From Streptomyces iakyrus (GTDB lineage Bacteria > Actinomycetota > Actinomycetes > Streptomycetales > Streptomycetaceae): a DNA stretch of 64,000 bases. Positions 52,426 through 61,791 of the stretch are shown here, one piece after another. Both the position numbers and the translations under genes were made by a program. Location of the stretch: positions 186,001 to 250,000 of the forward strand of contig NZ_JNXI01000015.1 of assembly GCF_000717055.1 (NCBI RefSeq), given 5' to 3'. Under the pieces are notes generated by a model. It made no database searches. It worked only from the letters and a program-made list of their open reading frames with translations, and was not told the origin of the DNA. Within the stretch, counting starts at the first letter, position 1; every line of letters starts with the position of its first letter.

Positions 52426-54435
52426 ATGACGCACCTCCGTAGCAAGCGCTTGTCGAGACCGGGCCGGCCGCGCACAGCCCTGGCCGCCGTGCTCGGCCTC
52501 GTCGCCGCGCTGGGCCTCGGGGCGATCGGGGACGCCCACGCGGCGCCCCCGGCGAATCCCGGGACCGCGGTGAGACCCGGGCCTGCCGCGGACCGCTGGA
52601 CCGACCGGCCGCACGGCTTCGCGTCCCTCGCGGGCGGGACCACCGGCGGGGCGGGCGGCAAGGTCGTCACCGTCACCGACCAGGCCGCACTCGCGAAGTA
52701 CGCGGCGGCCGAGGAGCCGTACGTCATCCGCGTCAAGGGCACCGTCGAGATGGAGCCCTTCGGCCGGGAGATACCCGTCGCCTCGGACAAGACCGTCATC
52801 GGCGTGAGCGACACCGCCGAGATCGTGCACGGCGGCTTCACCCTCGACCCCGGCACCCACAACGTCGTCATCCGCAACCTGACCATCCGCGACACGGCCG
52901 TCGAGGGCAACTGGGACTGCAAGGACACCGACTACGACGGCATCCGCCTGGACACCGCCCACCACGTGTGGATCGACCACATCCGGTTCTCGCGGATCTG
53001 CGACGGGCAGCTCGACATCCGCAAGGACAGCGAGTACGTCACCGTCTCCTACAACCAGTTCACGGACAACAACAAGACCTTCGGCATCGGCTGGACCCCG
53101 AACGTCAGGACGCAGATCACCGTCGACCACAACTGGTTCCGCGGCACCAAGCAGCGCAACCCGTCCGCCGACAACTGCGCCTACGCGCACCTCTACAACA
53201 ACTACCTGGCCGCGCAGCTGTCCGACGGCGACCCGGTCTGGACGTACGGCAACTGGTCGCGCGGCCGGACGAAGATGGTCATCGAGAACAGCTTCTACGA
53301 CGGTGTCCAGCACCCCCACCAGGCCGACGCCACGGCGGAGCTGGTGCAGCGCGGGTCGGTCCTGCGCAACACGACGGGCCGGCACGACGCGTGGGGCACG
53401 GCGTTCGACCCGCGGGAGTTCTACTCCTACCGGCTCGACCCGGCCGCGGCGGTGCCCGCGCTGGTGAAGCGGTTCTCCGGGCCGCAGCAGCGGATCGGCG
53501 GGCCGGTCACACTGCACGTCCCGGGCGACCACCCGACCGTGCAGGCCGCCGTGGACGCCGTCCCCGAGGGCAACGACACCCCGATCACCATCGCCGTCGC
53601 GCCGGGCACCTACCGCGAGAAGGTGTTCATCCCCGCGAGCAAGCCGAACATCCTGCTGCTTGGGGCCGGACGCGACCGCTCCGACACCGTCATCGTCTTC
53701 GACACGCCGGCCGAGTACGGGGGGTCGACGGGGAGCGCCACCGTCCGGATCGCCGCGAACGACGTCACCGCACGCAACCTCACCTTCAGCAACGACTTCG
53801 ACGAGGCCGCGCACGAGCTGAAGGGCGAGCAGGCCCTGGCCATGAAGACGACCGGTGACCGGATCGTCTTCGAGGACACCGCCTTCCTGGGCAACCAGGA
53901 CACGCTGATGACCGACAGCCCCAAGCTGACCACCGTCAGCCGGGTCTACGTCCGCGACTCCTACATCGAGGGCGACGTCGACTTCGTCTACGGACGGGCC
54001 ACGACGGTGATCGAGCGGTCGGTCATCCGGGCGCTGAGCCGCGGCTCGGACTCCAACAACGGCTACATCACGGCGGCTTCGACGTGGAAGGGCAACCCCT
54101 ACGGGTTCCTGATCACCAAGTCGAAGATCGTCAGCGACGCCCCCGCCGGGACCTACCACCTCGGCCGGCCCTGGCACCCGGGCGGCGAGCCGGACGCGGT
54201 CGCCCAGGTGCTGATCCGGGAGACCCGGCTGCCGGCCGCGGTCAAGTCCTCGCCGTGGACCGACATGAGCGGGTTCTCGTGGAAGGACGCACGGTTCACC
54301 GAACACCGCAACTACGGCCCGGGCGCGACGGTCACCGCCGACCGTCCGCAGATGAGCGACCGGGACGCGCGCTCCCACACCGTCACCGCCTACCTGGCGG
54401 GCACCGACGGCTGGGCGCCGCACATCCGCCACTGA
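52426..54435 (+). CDS. Secreted pectate lyase-pectinesterase fusion (PL1-CE8)
   Basis: A 669-residue bifunctional exoenzyme with Sec signal (cleavage near AHA, residue 38). Residues about 55-350 form a PL1 beta-helix: TVIGVSDTAEIVHGG, VVIRNLTIRD, HVWIDHIRFS, GTKQRNPSADNCAYAHLYNNY. Residues about 365-669 form a CE8 methylesterase: APGTYREKVFI, GEQALAMK, LGNQDTLM, GDVDFVYGRA (nucleophile Asp) and HLGRPWHPG. The fusion would demethylate pectin and then cleave it. ATG 52426 after TTGGGAG; 33 bases from the GH43 stop. Confidence 0.93.
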   Translation: MTHLRSKRLSRPGRPRTALAAVLGLVAALGLGAIGDAHAAPPANPGTAVRPGPAADRWTDRPHGFASLAGGTTGGAGGKVVTVTDQAALAKYAAAEEPYVIRVKGTVEMEPFGREIPVASDKTVIGVSDTAEIVHGGFTLDPGTHNVVIRNLTIRDTAVEGNWDCKDTDYDGIRLDTAHHVWIDHIRFSRICDGQLDIRKDSEYVTVSYNQFTDNNKTFGIGWTPNVRTQITVDHNWFRGTKQRNPSADNCAYAHLYNNYLAAQLSDGDPVWTYGNWSRGRTKMVIENSFYDGVQHPHQADATAELVQRGSVLRNTTGRHDAWGTAFDPREFYSYRLDPAAAVPALVKRFSGPQQRIGGPVTLHVPGDHPTVQAAVDAVPEGNDTPITIAVAPGTYREKVFIPASKPNILLLGAGRDRSDTVIVFDTPAEYGGSTGSATVRIAANDVTARNLTFSNDFDEAAHELKGEQALAMKTTGDRIVFEDTAFLGNQDTLMTDSPKLTTVSRVYVRDSYIEGDVDFVYGRATTVIERSVIRALSRGSDSNNGYITAASTWKGNPYGFLITKSKIVSDAPAGTYHLGRPWHPGGEPDAVAQVLIRETRLPAAVKSSPWTDMSGFSWKDARFTEHRNYGPGATVTADRPQMSDRDARSHTVTAYLAGTDGWAPHIRH

Positions 54436-54484
54436 CCCTCCACACCCTCAAGTTCCGCAGGATCCAGAAGAAGAGAGCCGACCA

Positions 54485-55846
54485 ATGAAGATCAGCAATC
54501 GCACCAGCAGCAGAGGCGGGCGCCGCACCTCGGCCGCCGTCGCCCTGGGAGCCGTGCTCGCGCTGACCGCGACCGCCTGCGGCGACGACGGCAGCGGAGC
54601 GGGCGGCGACAAGGGCGCCGACGGAAGCGGCAAGGGCAAGATCGTCTTCTGGGACAACAACGGCGGCGTCCGCACCGAGATCTGGAAGGAGGTCATCGCC
54701 GACTTCGAGAAGGCCAACCCGGACATCAAGGTCGACTACGTCGGGATCGCCTCGACCGAGTACCAGTCGAAGGTCGACACCGCCCTCCAGGGCGGCGGTC
54801 TGCCGGACGTCGGCGGCGTGGGCGCGGCGATGCTCGCGGGGTTCGCCGCGCAGGGCGCGCTGGAGCCGCTCGACGAGCGGCTCGGCAAGTCGTCGCTGAA
54901 CGGCAAGCTCAACAAGGACATGGTCGAGTCGCTGAAGGCCGCCGGCGGCGGGGACGACAAGCTGTACTCGATCCCGACCTCCGCGAACAACGGTGTGCTG
55001 TACTACCGCACCGATCTGTTCAAGAAGGCGGGGCTCCAGGAGCCGACGACCTGGGACCGCTTCTACGAGGCCGCGAGGAAGCTGACGAACGCGGGCGAGA
55101 ACGAGTTCGGCTACACCATTCGCGGTGGTGCGGGTTCCATCGCCCAGGCGCTGGACGCCATGTACGGGCAGTCCGGCATCACGTCGTTCTGGGATGCCAG
55201 TGGAGAGAAGACCACGGTCAACGACCCCAAGAACGTGGCGGCGCTGGAGAAGTACGCGGCGCTGTACAAGAAGGTCACTCCGGCCGCCGACCTCAACAAT
55301 GACTTCACCAAGATGGTCGCGCAGTGGGACTCCGGCACGATCGGGATGCTGAACCACAACCTCGGGTCGTACCAGGACCACGTGAAGGCGCTCGGCCCCG
55401 ACAAGTTCCGCGGTATTCCGCAGCCGATCGGCGCCGGCGGCAAGCGGGTGCAGGTGTCCAACCCGGTGGACGGGCTGGGGCTGTTCAAGAGCGGCAAGAA
55501 CAAGGACGCCGCCTGGAAGTTCATCGAGTTCGCCACGTCCAGGGCGGAGAACTCGAAGTTCAACGAGGCGGCGGGGCAGGTGCCGTCGAACACGGACGCG
55601 GCGAAGGACCCGTGGATCTCGAAGGCCGAGCCCACGAAGCTGGCCGCCGACGCGTTGTCGGACGGGTCGACGACAATCGTGCAGCTGCCGTACTACCTGC
55701 CGGACTGGAACACGATTTCCAAGGCGGACAACGAGCCGAACTTCCAGAAGGTGCTGCTCGGGAAGATGAGTGCGAAGGAATTCCTGGACACGATGGCCGA
55801 TCAGCTGAATGCGGCTCAGGAGGAGTGGAACCAGCAGAACGGCTAG
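54485..55846 (+). CDS. Sugar-binding lipoprotein of ABC transporter
   Basis: A 453-residue extracellular solute-binding protein, family 1, lipobox LTATAC (Cys near residue 33). Typical segments: IVFWDNNGGVRTEIWKEVIADFEKANPDIKV, YSIPTSANNGVLYYRTDLFKKAGL and TIGMLNHNLGSYQDHV. The two permeases of its transporter are 7.8 kb upstream, separated by lyase and hydrolase genes. Codon use is slightly less GC-rich toward the end. ATG with AAGAGAG upstream; terminator follows. Confidence 0.92.
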   Translation: MKISNRTSSRGGRRTSAAVALGAVLALTATACGDDGSGAGGDKGADGSGKGKIVFWDNNGGVRTEIWKEVIADFEKANPDIKVDYVGIASTEYQSKVDTALQGGGLPDVGGVGAAMLAGFAAQGALEPLDERLGKSSLNGKLNKDMVESLKAAGGGDDKLYSIPTSANNGVLYYRTDLFKKAGLQEPTTWDRFYEAARKLTNAGENEFGYTIRGGAGSIAQALDAMYGQSGITSFWDASGEKTTVNDPKNVAALEKYAALYKKVTPAADLNNDFTKMVAQWDSGTIGMLNHNLGSYQDHVKALGPDKFRGIPQPIGAGGKRVQVSNPVDGLGLFKSGKNKDAAWKFIEFATSRAENSKFNEAAGQVPSNTDAAKDPWISKAEPTKLAADALSDGSTTIVQLPYYLPDWNTISKADNEPNFQKVLLGKMSAKEFLDTMADQLNAAQEEWNQQNG

Positions 55847-55864
55847 TTCTGCTGTATCGCCGTG

Positions 55865-55899
55865 GGGCGGCCCGTGGTTTTTCAGGGTGCGGGCCGCCC
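55865..55899 (+). terminator. Terminator after the binding-protein gene
   Basis: GGGCGGCCCG at 55865-55874 pairs perfectly with CGGGCCGCCC at 55890-55899; the 15-base loop contains a T5 run. Confidence 0.75.
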
Positions 55900-55903
55900 G
55901 TGG

Positions 55904-55929
55904 TTGTTCGCGCAGTTCCCCGCGCCCCT
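55904..55929. repeat. Dispersed intergenic repeat, copy 5
   Basis: TTGTTCGCGCAGTTCCCCGC followed by GCCCCT, minus orientation, directly after the hairpin. Confidence 0.87.
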
Positions 55930-55965
55930 GAGTGAGTTGCACACCCCCGTTGAAAGGGACTCCGC

Positions 55966-56763
55966 GTGTCCATCAGTCGTAGACAGGTTGCTGTTGCCGC
56001 GGCCGCTGTGCCGTTGGCGTTCTCCATGGCCGGGACCGCTTACGCCACCGGCCGTCGTACGCCCACGCTCTACATCGCCGGTGATTCCACCGCCGCGCAG
56101 AAGTACGCCGATGCCGCGCCCGAGACCGGGTGGGGAACGGCGATTCCGTTCTTCCTGCAGAGATACCGGCTTGCCGTCTCCAACCATGCCGTGAACGGGC
56201 GGAGTTCGAAGAGCTTCGTCGACGAGGGGCGGCTGAGGGGGATTCTGTCCGCGATCCGGCCCGGGGATTTCCTCCTCGTCCAGTTCGCGCACAACGACGA
56301 GAAGGCGGAGGACCCCACCCGGTACACCGAGCCCTGGTCGACGTATCAGGAGTACCTGCGGATGTACCTCGACGGCGCCCGGGCCCGTGGGGCGCGGCCC
56401 GTGCTCGCCACCTCCGTGGAGCGCCGGCGGTTCGACGCGGCCGGGAAGGCGTTGCCGACGCACGGGGAGTACCCGGCGGCCATGCGCGCCCTCGCCGCCG
56501 AGGAGCGCGTCGCGCTGCTCGACATCCAGGCGCTGTCGCTCACCCTGTGGCAGCGGCTCGGGGCCGAGGAGACCAAGAAGTACTTCAACTGGACGGCGAC
56601 CGAGCAGGACAACACGCACTTCAACCCGCCCGGGGCCATCGAGGTGGCCCGGCTCGTGACGCGGGAGTTGCTGCGCACCCGGGTGCTCGGGCCGCGGGAC
56701 GTGCGGCGGCTGGACGAGCGGATCCCCGAGTCCTGGATCACCTGGCCGGAAGCCGCCGCGTAA
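55966..56763 (+). CDS. Rhamnogalacturonan acetylesterase-like SGNH hydrolase
   Basis: A 265-residue exported esterase with a Tat-like leader (SISRRQVAVAAAAVPLAFS, cleavage near YATG). SGNH blocks: TLYIAGDSTAAQ (nucleophile Ser), NHAVNGRSSKSF, VQFAHNDEK and DNTHFNPPGA (Asp and His). This matches the family of rhamnogalacturonan I acetylesterases, which deacetylate galacturonate in hairy-region pectin. GTG start at 55966; upstream AAGGGA. Confidence 0.88.
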   Translation: MSISRRQVAVAAAAVPLAFSMAGTAYATGRRTPTLYIAGDSTAAQKYADAAPETGWGTAIPFFLQRYRLAVSNHAVNGRSSKSFVDEGRLRGILSAIRPGDFLLVQFAHNDEKAEDPTRYTEPWSTYQEYLRMYLDGARARGARPVLATSVERRRFDAAGKALPTHGEYPAAMRALAAEERVALLDIQALSLTLWQRLGAEETKKYFNWTATEQDNTHFNPPGAIEVARLVTRELLRTRVLGPRDVRRLDERIPESWITWPEAAA

Positions 56764-56794
56764 CACCCCCGACGAAGAGGAAGAGAGCCGCACC

Positions 56795-58105
56795 GTGAAT
56801 GCTCAGAAGTGTCATGATCATGTCATCGTGAGAGCCGCCCTGCTCATCGGCTGCACCGCGCTCGTGCTGTCCCTGAGCGGCACCGGCGCCCAGGCCCAGC
56901 CCCGGGACATCGCCCGCCAGACCCTCGGCGCCGGCGACGGATGGGGCTCCCACGGCACCGGCACCACCGGCGGAGCGTCGGCCGACGCCCAGCACGTCTA
57001 CACCGTCACCACCTGGGAGCAGTTCCGGGCCGCCCTGAAGGACGGCGGGACCGCGCCAAGGATCATCAAGGTCAAGGGCGTCATCGACGCCGTCTCCCAG
57101 GGCTGCGACGCGTTCGCGGCCGAGGGGTACGACTTCCGGAAGTACCTCGCCGCCTACGACCCCGCCGTCTGGGGCCACGACAAGCCGGTCAGCGGTGAGC
57201 AGGAGGACCTGCGGGCCGCGTCCGCCGCCGCGCAGGACAAGACCATCAAGGCGACCGTGCCCGCCAACACCACCATCGTGGGCGTGGGGAAGGGCTCCGG
57301 GATCCGCGGCGGCAGCCTCCAGATCAAGGGCGTGGACAACGTCATCGTCCGCAACCTCGCCTTCGAGGCCCCGATCGACTGCTTCCCGCAGTGGGACCCC
57401 ACCGACGACAACAAGACCGGCGCCTGGAACAGCGAGTACGACGGAATCGTGGTGTACGGCTCCACGCACGTGTGGGTCGACCACAACACGCTGACCGACG
57501 GCCGCTACCCCGACAGCGCGCTGCCGTCCTACTTCGGCAAGACGTACCAGCAGCACGACGGGCTGCTCGACGTCGTGCGCGGCTCCGACCACGTGACGGT
57601 GTCCTGGAATTCCTTCAAGGACCACGACAAGACCATGCTGATCGGCAACAGCGACAGCGCCACCGCCGACGACACGGGCAAACTCAAGGTCACGCTGCAC
57701 CACAACCGTTTCGAGGGCATCGTCGAACGGGCGCCGCGCGTGCGATTCGGGCAGGTCGACTCGTACAACAACCATTTCGTGGTCTCCAAGGGCCAGAAGT
57801 GGGGCTACGTCTACGGCATCGGCAAGGAGTCCCGGCTCGTCGCCGAGCACAACGCGTTCACGCTGGCGCAGGGCATCAGCCCGGCGAAGATCCTCAAGAA
57901 GTGGAACGAGGCGCCGGTCACCGCGGCCTCCAACATCGTCAACGGCAGGGCGGTCGACCTGATCGCCGTGCACAACGCGGAGATCCCCGGGGAGACGCTC
58001 CAGTCGGGCGCCGGCTGGACCCCGACCCTGCGCGCGGACGTCGACCCGGCGAAGGCCGTCCCGGGCATCGTCGACGCCCGGGCGGGCGCCGGCCGCCTCT
58101 GCTGA
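56795..58105 (+). CDS. Secreted pectate lyase (PL1), copy B
   Basis: A 436-residue enzyme with Sec signal (cleavage near GAQA, residue 35). PL1 landmarks: NTTIVGVGKGSGIRGG, VIVRNLAFEAPIDCFPQWDP, HVWVDHNTLTDG, QQHDGLLDVVRGSDHVTVSW and IVERAPRVRFGQVDSYNN. Close to copy A and to the downstream copy C in its GTGTTGG-type opening (GWGSHGTGTTGGASAD), so the three probably arose by duplication. GTG start 56795 with AGAGGAAGAGAG upstream. Confidence 0.92.
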   Translation: MNAQKCHDHVIVRAALLIGCTALVLSLSGTGAQAQPRDIARQTLGAGDGWGSHGTGTTGGASADAQHVYTVTTWEQFRAALKDGGTAPRIIKVKGVIDAVSQGCDAFAAEGYDFRKYLAAYDPAVWGHDKPVSGEQEDLRAASAAAQDKTIKATVPANTTIVGVGKGSGIRGGSLQIKGVDNVIVRNLAFEAPIDCFPQWDPTDDNKTGAWNSEYDGIVVYGSTHVWVDHNTLTDGRYPDSALPSYFGKTYQQHDGLLDVVRGSDHVTVSWNSFKDHDKTMLIGNSDSATADDTGKLKVTLHHNRFEGIVERAPRVRFGQVDSYNNHFVVSKGQKWGYVYGIGKESRLVAEHNAFTLAQGISPAKILKKWNEAPVTAASNIVNGRAVDLIAVHNAEIPGETLQSGAGWTPTLRADVDPAKAVPGIVDARAGAGRLC

Positions 58106-58140
58106 CCCGACCCGACCCGACCCGACCCGACCCGACCCGC
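58104..58140 (+). repeat. (ACCCG)n simple repeat after pectate lyase B
   Basis: Seven consecutive ACCCG pentamers directly at the stop codon of the lyase gene, degenerating into CCCCG-rich sequence to 58160. Confidence 0.9.
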
Positions 58141-58246
58141 CCCGAACCGGCCGGGGCGGCCCGCAGCGCACCCCCGCCCCGGGGTGCGCTCGCTCGCCCC
58201 GGCCCCTGCCCGCCCCGCACCCGCCCCACCGCAAAGGAGCGGCCGC

Positions 58247-59368
58247 ATGCACGCACAGCCCGACCAATTCCCCCTTTCCCGCCGGGGGTTCCTCGCCGCG
58301 AGCGCCGCGGCCGGCACCCTCCTCGGCCTCACCGCCGACCCCGCGTGGGCCCGCACCCGGCCGCGACCGTTCGGCCGGTACGGATCGCCCGCCGCACGCC
58401 GGGATCCCCGGACCCTTTACGTCCATCCGGCCGGAGTCGGTGACTTCACCACGGTCCGGGACGCCGTGGCCGCCGCGACCGGGAGCGGGTACACCCTGGT
58501 CATCGCGCCGGGCGTCTACCGGCAGACCGTCGCCGTCGACCCCGGCCGCGCCTCGATGACCTGGATCGGGGCGAGCGAGGATCCCTGTGACGTCGTGATC
58601 GTGTACGACAACGCGGCCGGAACGCCCAAGCCCGGCGGCGGCACCCACGGCACCACCGGCTCGGCCACCACCACCGTCCAGGCCGACGGCTTCACCGCCC
58701 GCTGGATCACCTTCGCCAACGACTGGCTGCGTGCCGACCACCCCGACGTCACCGGCACCCAGGCCGTCGCCCTCAAGGTCCAGGGCGACCGCTCCGCCTT
58801 CCACCACTGCCGGTTCCTCGGCCACCAGGACACCCTGTACGCCGACTCCATGGCCCTCGGCACCGTCGCCCGCCAGTACTTCGGCCACTGCTACGCCGAG
58901 GGCGACGTCGACTTCGTCTTCGGACGGGCGACCGCCGTCTTCGACCGGTGCCACTTCCGGACCCTGTCGAGGACCGAGCTGGCCGGCGCCCCCTACGGCT
59001 TCGTCTTCGCGCCCTCGACCGCGGGCGCCGGTCCGCTCGGCTACCTCGTCACCAGAAGCCGCGTCAGCAGCGAGGCCCCCGACGGCTACTACAAGCTGGC
59101 CCGCCCCTGGGTGCCCAGCTCCGACCCCACCGCCCGGCCCATGCTCACCGTGCGGGACACCTGGCTCGGGCCCGGCATCGACGCGGTCGCGCCCTACGCC
59201 AACATGTCCGACTCCCACCCGTGGCAGAACCAGCGCTTCGCCGAGTACCGCAACACAGGGCCAGGCGCGGTGGTCCATGTCCCCGGGAACCGGCCCCAGC
59301 TGAGCCGCGCGCAGGCCCGGGCGCACACCCGGGAGGCCTGTCTCGGCGACTGGCGGCCGTATGCGTAA
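58247..59368 (+). CDS. Secreted pectinesterase (CE8)
   Basis: A 373-residue pectin methylesterase with a Tat-like leader (PLSRRGFLAASAAAGTLLGL, cleavage near AWA). CE8 blocks: APGVYRQTVAV, GTQAVALKVQ, LGHQDTLY, GDVDFVFGRA (nucleophile Asp) and YYKLARPWVPS (Arg of LGRPW conserved, Gly replaced by Ala). ATG 58247 with AAAGGAG upstream was chosen over a longer frame. Ends eight bases inside the next gene. Confidence 0.92.
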   Translation: MHAQPDQFPLSRRGFLAASAAAGTLLGLTADPAWARTRPRPFGRYGSPAARRDPRTLYVHPAGVGDFTTVRDAVAAATGSGYTLVIAPGVYRQTVAVDPGRASMTWIGASEDPCDVVIVYDNAAGTPKPGGGTHGTTGSATTTVQADGFTARWITFANDWLRADHPDVTGTQAVALKVQGDRSAFHHCRFLGHQDTLYADSMALGTVARQYFGHCYAEGDVDFVFGRATAVFDRCHFRTLSRTELAGAPYGFVFAPSTAGAGPLGYLVTRSRVSSEAPDGYYKLARPWVPSSDPTARPMLTVRDTWLGPGIDAVAPYANMSDSHPWQNQRFAEYRNTGPGAVVHVPGNRPQLSRAQARAHTREACLGDWRPYA

Positions 59369-60644
59369 AACCGCCGCGCTCCTCCTCGGCCTCGGCCTGC
59401 TCTGGCCGGCGGCCGCACCGGCCTCCGCCGCCGACCGCACCCCTGCCGAGCGTGCCCCCACCGGCTGGGCCTCGGCCGGCCCCGGCACGACCGGCGGGGC
59501 GGGCGGCCGCACCTGGACGGTGGACACGCGCGCCGAGCTCAAGGCCGCCCTCGCCAACGACGGCGAACCGACCGCGCCCAAGGTGATCAGGGTCGTCGGC
59601 GCCATCGACGGCCACGAGAGCGAGAACGGCTCCCCGCTCGGGGAGCAGGACTACGCACCCGGATACGACCTCGGTCGCTACATGTCCTGCTTCGGTGAGG
59701 ACGGTGCCGCCTGGTCCGACACCCGCTTCGGCCACTGCAAGCAGCAACGGCAGCTGCGGCAGACCGGGTCGAACAAGGAGAAGGCGCAGATCCAGCTCAC
59801 CGTGCCGAGCAACACCACGCTCGTCGGCGCCGGCCGCGACGCCCGGCTGCTCGGGGTGTTCCTGACCGTCAACACCGGCAGCAACATCATCGTGCGGAAC
59901 CTGCACCTCGAAGCCCCCGTCGACCACTTCACCGGCTGGTCCCCGGACGACGGCACCCGGGGCAGCTGGAACGCCCGCTTCGACGCCATGACCGTGATCA
60001 CCGGCAGGAACATCTGGATCGACCACTGCACCTTCACCGATGGTCGCTTCCCCGACCGCGAGGCGCCCCTCGGCTTCCACGGCGAGCGCGTGCAACGGCA
60101 CGACGGGCTACTGGACATCGAGGACGGCTCCGACTTCGTCACCGTCTCCGACAGCCGGTTCGAGGACCACGACAAGGCGATCCTCGTCGGCTCGGGCGAC
60201 GGACGCGGGGACCGCGACCGGGGGCATCTCAAGGTGACCTTCGCCCGCAACCTGTTCAGCGACATCGTGCAACGCGCCCCGCGGGTCCGCTTCGGGCAGG
60301 TGCACGTCGTCAACAACGTCCACCGGGGGCGGACCCCGCTCTACGCCCTGGGCGTCGGGGTGGAGTCCGCGATCTTCTCCGAGCGCAACGTCTTCCGGTA
60401 CCCCGACGGAGGGCCGTCGCTCGCCGTCGCCGCCTACGGGGGCACGCAGTTCCACGACACCGGCTCCTGGTTCAACGGCCGGCCCGCCCGTCTGAACGCC
60501 GTGGCGAGCGCCCTCGGACTCGGGAGCGACGTCGGCTGGGACCCCGACGGCGTCTACGACCACCGTGCCCTGACCTCCCTGGCGGCCATCGAGCGCTACG
60601 TACTGCGGAACGCCGGATCCGGGAGGCCGCATGGACGCCCATGA
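59361..60644 (+). CDS. Secreted pectate lyase (PL1), copy C
   Basis: A 427-residue enzyme with Sec signal (ALLLGLGLLWPAAAPASA). PL1 landmarks: NTTLVGAGRDARLLGVF, IIVRNLHLEAPVDHF, NIWIDHCTFTDGRFPD, RHDGLLDIEDGSDFVTVSDSRFEDHDKA and IVQRAPRVRFGQVHVVNN. It has an extra Cys pair (YMSCFGEDGAAWSDTRFGHC) absent from copies A and B. Overlaps both neighbours, so it is co-translated with the pectinesterase and the esterase. Confidence 0.92.
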   Translation: MRKTAALLLGLGLLWPAAAPASAADRTPAERAPTGWASAGPGTTGGAGGRTWTVDTRAELKAALANDGEPTAPKVIRVVGAIDGHESENGSPLGEQDYAPGYDLGRYMSCFGEDGAAWSDTRFGHCKQQRQLRQTGSNKEKAQIQLTVPSNTTLVGAGRDARLLGVFLTVNTGSNIIVRNLHLEAPVDHFTGWSPDDGTRGSWNARFDAMTVITGRNIWIDHCTFTDGRFPDREAPLGFHGERVQRHDGLLDIEDGSDFVTVSDSRFEDHDKAILVGSGDGRGDRDRGHLKVTFARNLFSDIVQRAPRVRFGQVHVVNNVHRGRTPLYALGVGVESAIFSERNVFRYPDGGPSLAVAAYGGTQFHDTGSWFNGRPARLNAVASALGLGSDVGWDPDGVYDHRALTSLAAIERYVLRNAGSGRPHGRP

Positions 60645-61788
60645 CGCGCTGGGGCGACGGACGTTCGTGGCCGGGGCGAGTGCCGCACTGCTGGGCGGGG
60701 GAGCGGTGAGCGGGGCACAGGCGGCGGTCGTGGACGGCCCGCTGCCCGATTTCCACCCGGCGCTCAAAGACGCCCTGACCTTCCCGGGGGCCTGGGGCAG
60801 GTCCCCGATCCGCGACCACCGCGCCTGGCGGCGGGCCGCCCGCGCCACCGTCGAGGAGCACCTCCTCGTCGAACGGCAGGACAGGACGCCGTACGCACCG
60901 GAGTTCACCGGCCGCTCCCGGACACGGGACTGCACCCGCGAGCTGGTGACCGTCTCCCTCACCCGCTACGAACGGGTCCGCGGCGCCCTGCTCACCCCGC
61001 ACGGCCGCGGGCCCTTCCCCGCGGTGCTGCTCCTGCACGACCACGGCGCCCGGTTCGACATCGGCAAGGAGAAACTCGTCCGGCCCTGGTACGACGACAC
61101 CCGGCTCGCCTCCGCCCGCGCCTGGGCGGACAAGTACTTCAGCGGACGGTTCGTCGGCGACGAACTGACCCGCCGCGGCTATGTGGTGCTCTGCCTGGAC
61201 GCGCTCGGATGGGGCGACCGCGGTCCCCTCGCCTACGAGCAGCAGCAGGCGCTCGCCGCCAACTTCTACAACCTCGGCTCGTCGCTCGCCGGGCTCATGG
61301 CCAGGGAGGACCAGCGGGCCGCCGCCTTCCTGGCGGGACTCGGCCGGGTGGACGCCCGGCGGGTCGCGGCCGTCGGCTTCTCCATGGGCGCCTACCGGGC
61401 CTGGCAGACCGCGGCCCTCAGCGACCACGTGGCGGCCGCCGCGAGCGTCTGCTGGATGACCGGCCTGAAGGAGATGATGGTGCCCGGCAACAACACCCTG
61501 CGCGGCCAGTCGGCGTACTTCATGCTCCACCCCGGCCTCTCCCGGCACCTCGACATCCCCGACGTGGCGAGCATCGCCGCCCCCAGCCCGATGCTGTTCT
61601 TCGACGGCGGACGCGACACGCTGTTCCCGGCCGAGGGCGTGCGGGTCGCGTACGACAAGCTGCAAGCCGTCTGGCGCTCGCACCACGCCGAGGAGCGGAT
61701 ACGGATGAAGACGTGGCCGGAACTCGGCCACGTCTTCACCGATCAGATGCAGGACGAGGTCTTCAACTGGCTCGACGACGTCCTGTGA
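60631..61788 (+). CDS. Exported alpha/beta-hydrolase of the dienelactone hydrolase type
   Basis: A 385-residue esterase with a twin-Arg-like leader (GRRTFVAGASAALLGGGAV). Catalytic Ser in AVGFSMGAYRAW, Asp in FFDGGRDTLFP, His in ELGHVFTD; oxyanion strand VLLLHDHGARFDIGKEK. Size and sequence fit bacterial acetyl-/glucuronyl-type esterases found in polysaccharide loci; an acetyl or feruloyl group on pectin side chains is a likely target. Overlaps the lyase gene by 14 bases. Confidence 0.85.
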   Translation: MDAHDALGRRTFVAGASAALLGGGAVSGAQAAVVDGPLPDFHPALKDALTFPGAWGRSPIRDHRAWRRAARATVEEHLLVERQDRTPYAPEFTGRSRTRDCTRELVTVSLTRYERVRGALLTPHGRGPFPAVLLLHDHGARFDIGKEKLVRPWYDDTRLASARAWADKYFSGRFVGDELTRRGYVVLCLDALGWGDRGPLAYEQQQALAANFYNLGSSLAGLMAREDQRAAAFLAGLGRVDARRVAAVGFSMGAYRAWQTAALSDHVAAAASVCWMTGLKEMMVPGNNTLRGQSAYFMLHPGLSRHLDIPDVASIAAPSPMLFFDGGRDTLFPAEGVRVAYDKLQAVWRSHHAEERIRMKTWPELGHVFTDQMQDEVFNWLDDVL

Positions 61789-61791
61789 GAC

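Noticed and set aside
50539..54432. Antisense open frame of about 1300 codons over the GH43 and lyase genes
   Set aside because: It mirrors real genes on the other strand, as expected at this GC content, and its translation is low-complexity Val/Gly/Asp/Arg without domains.
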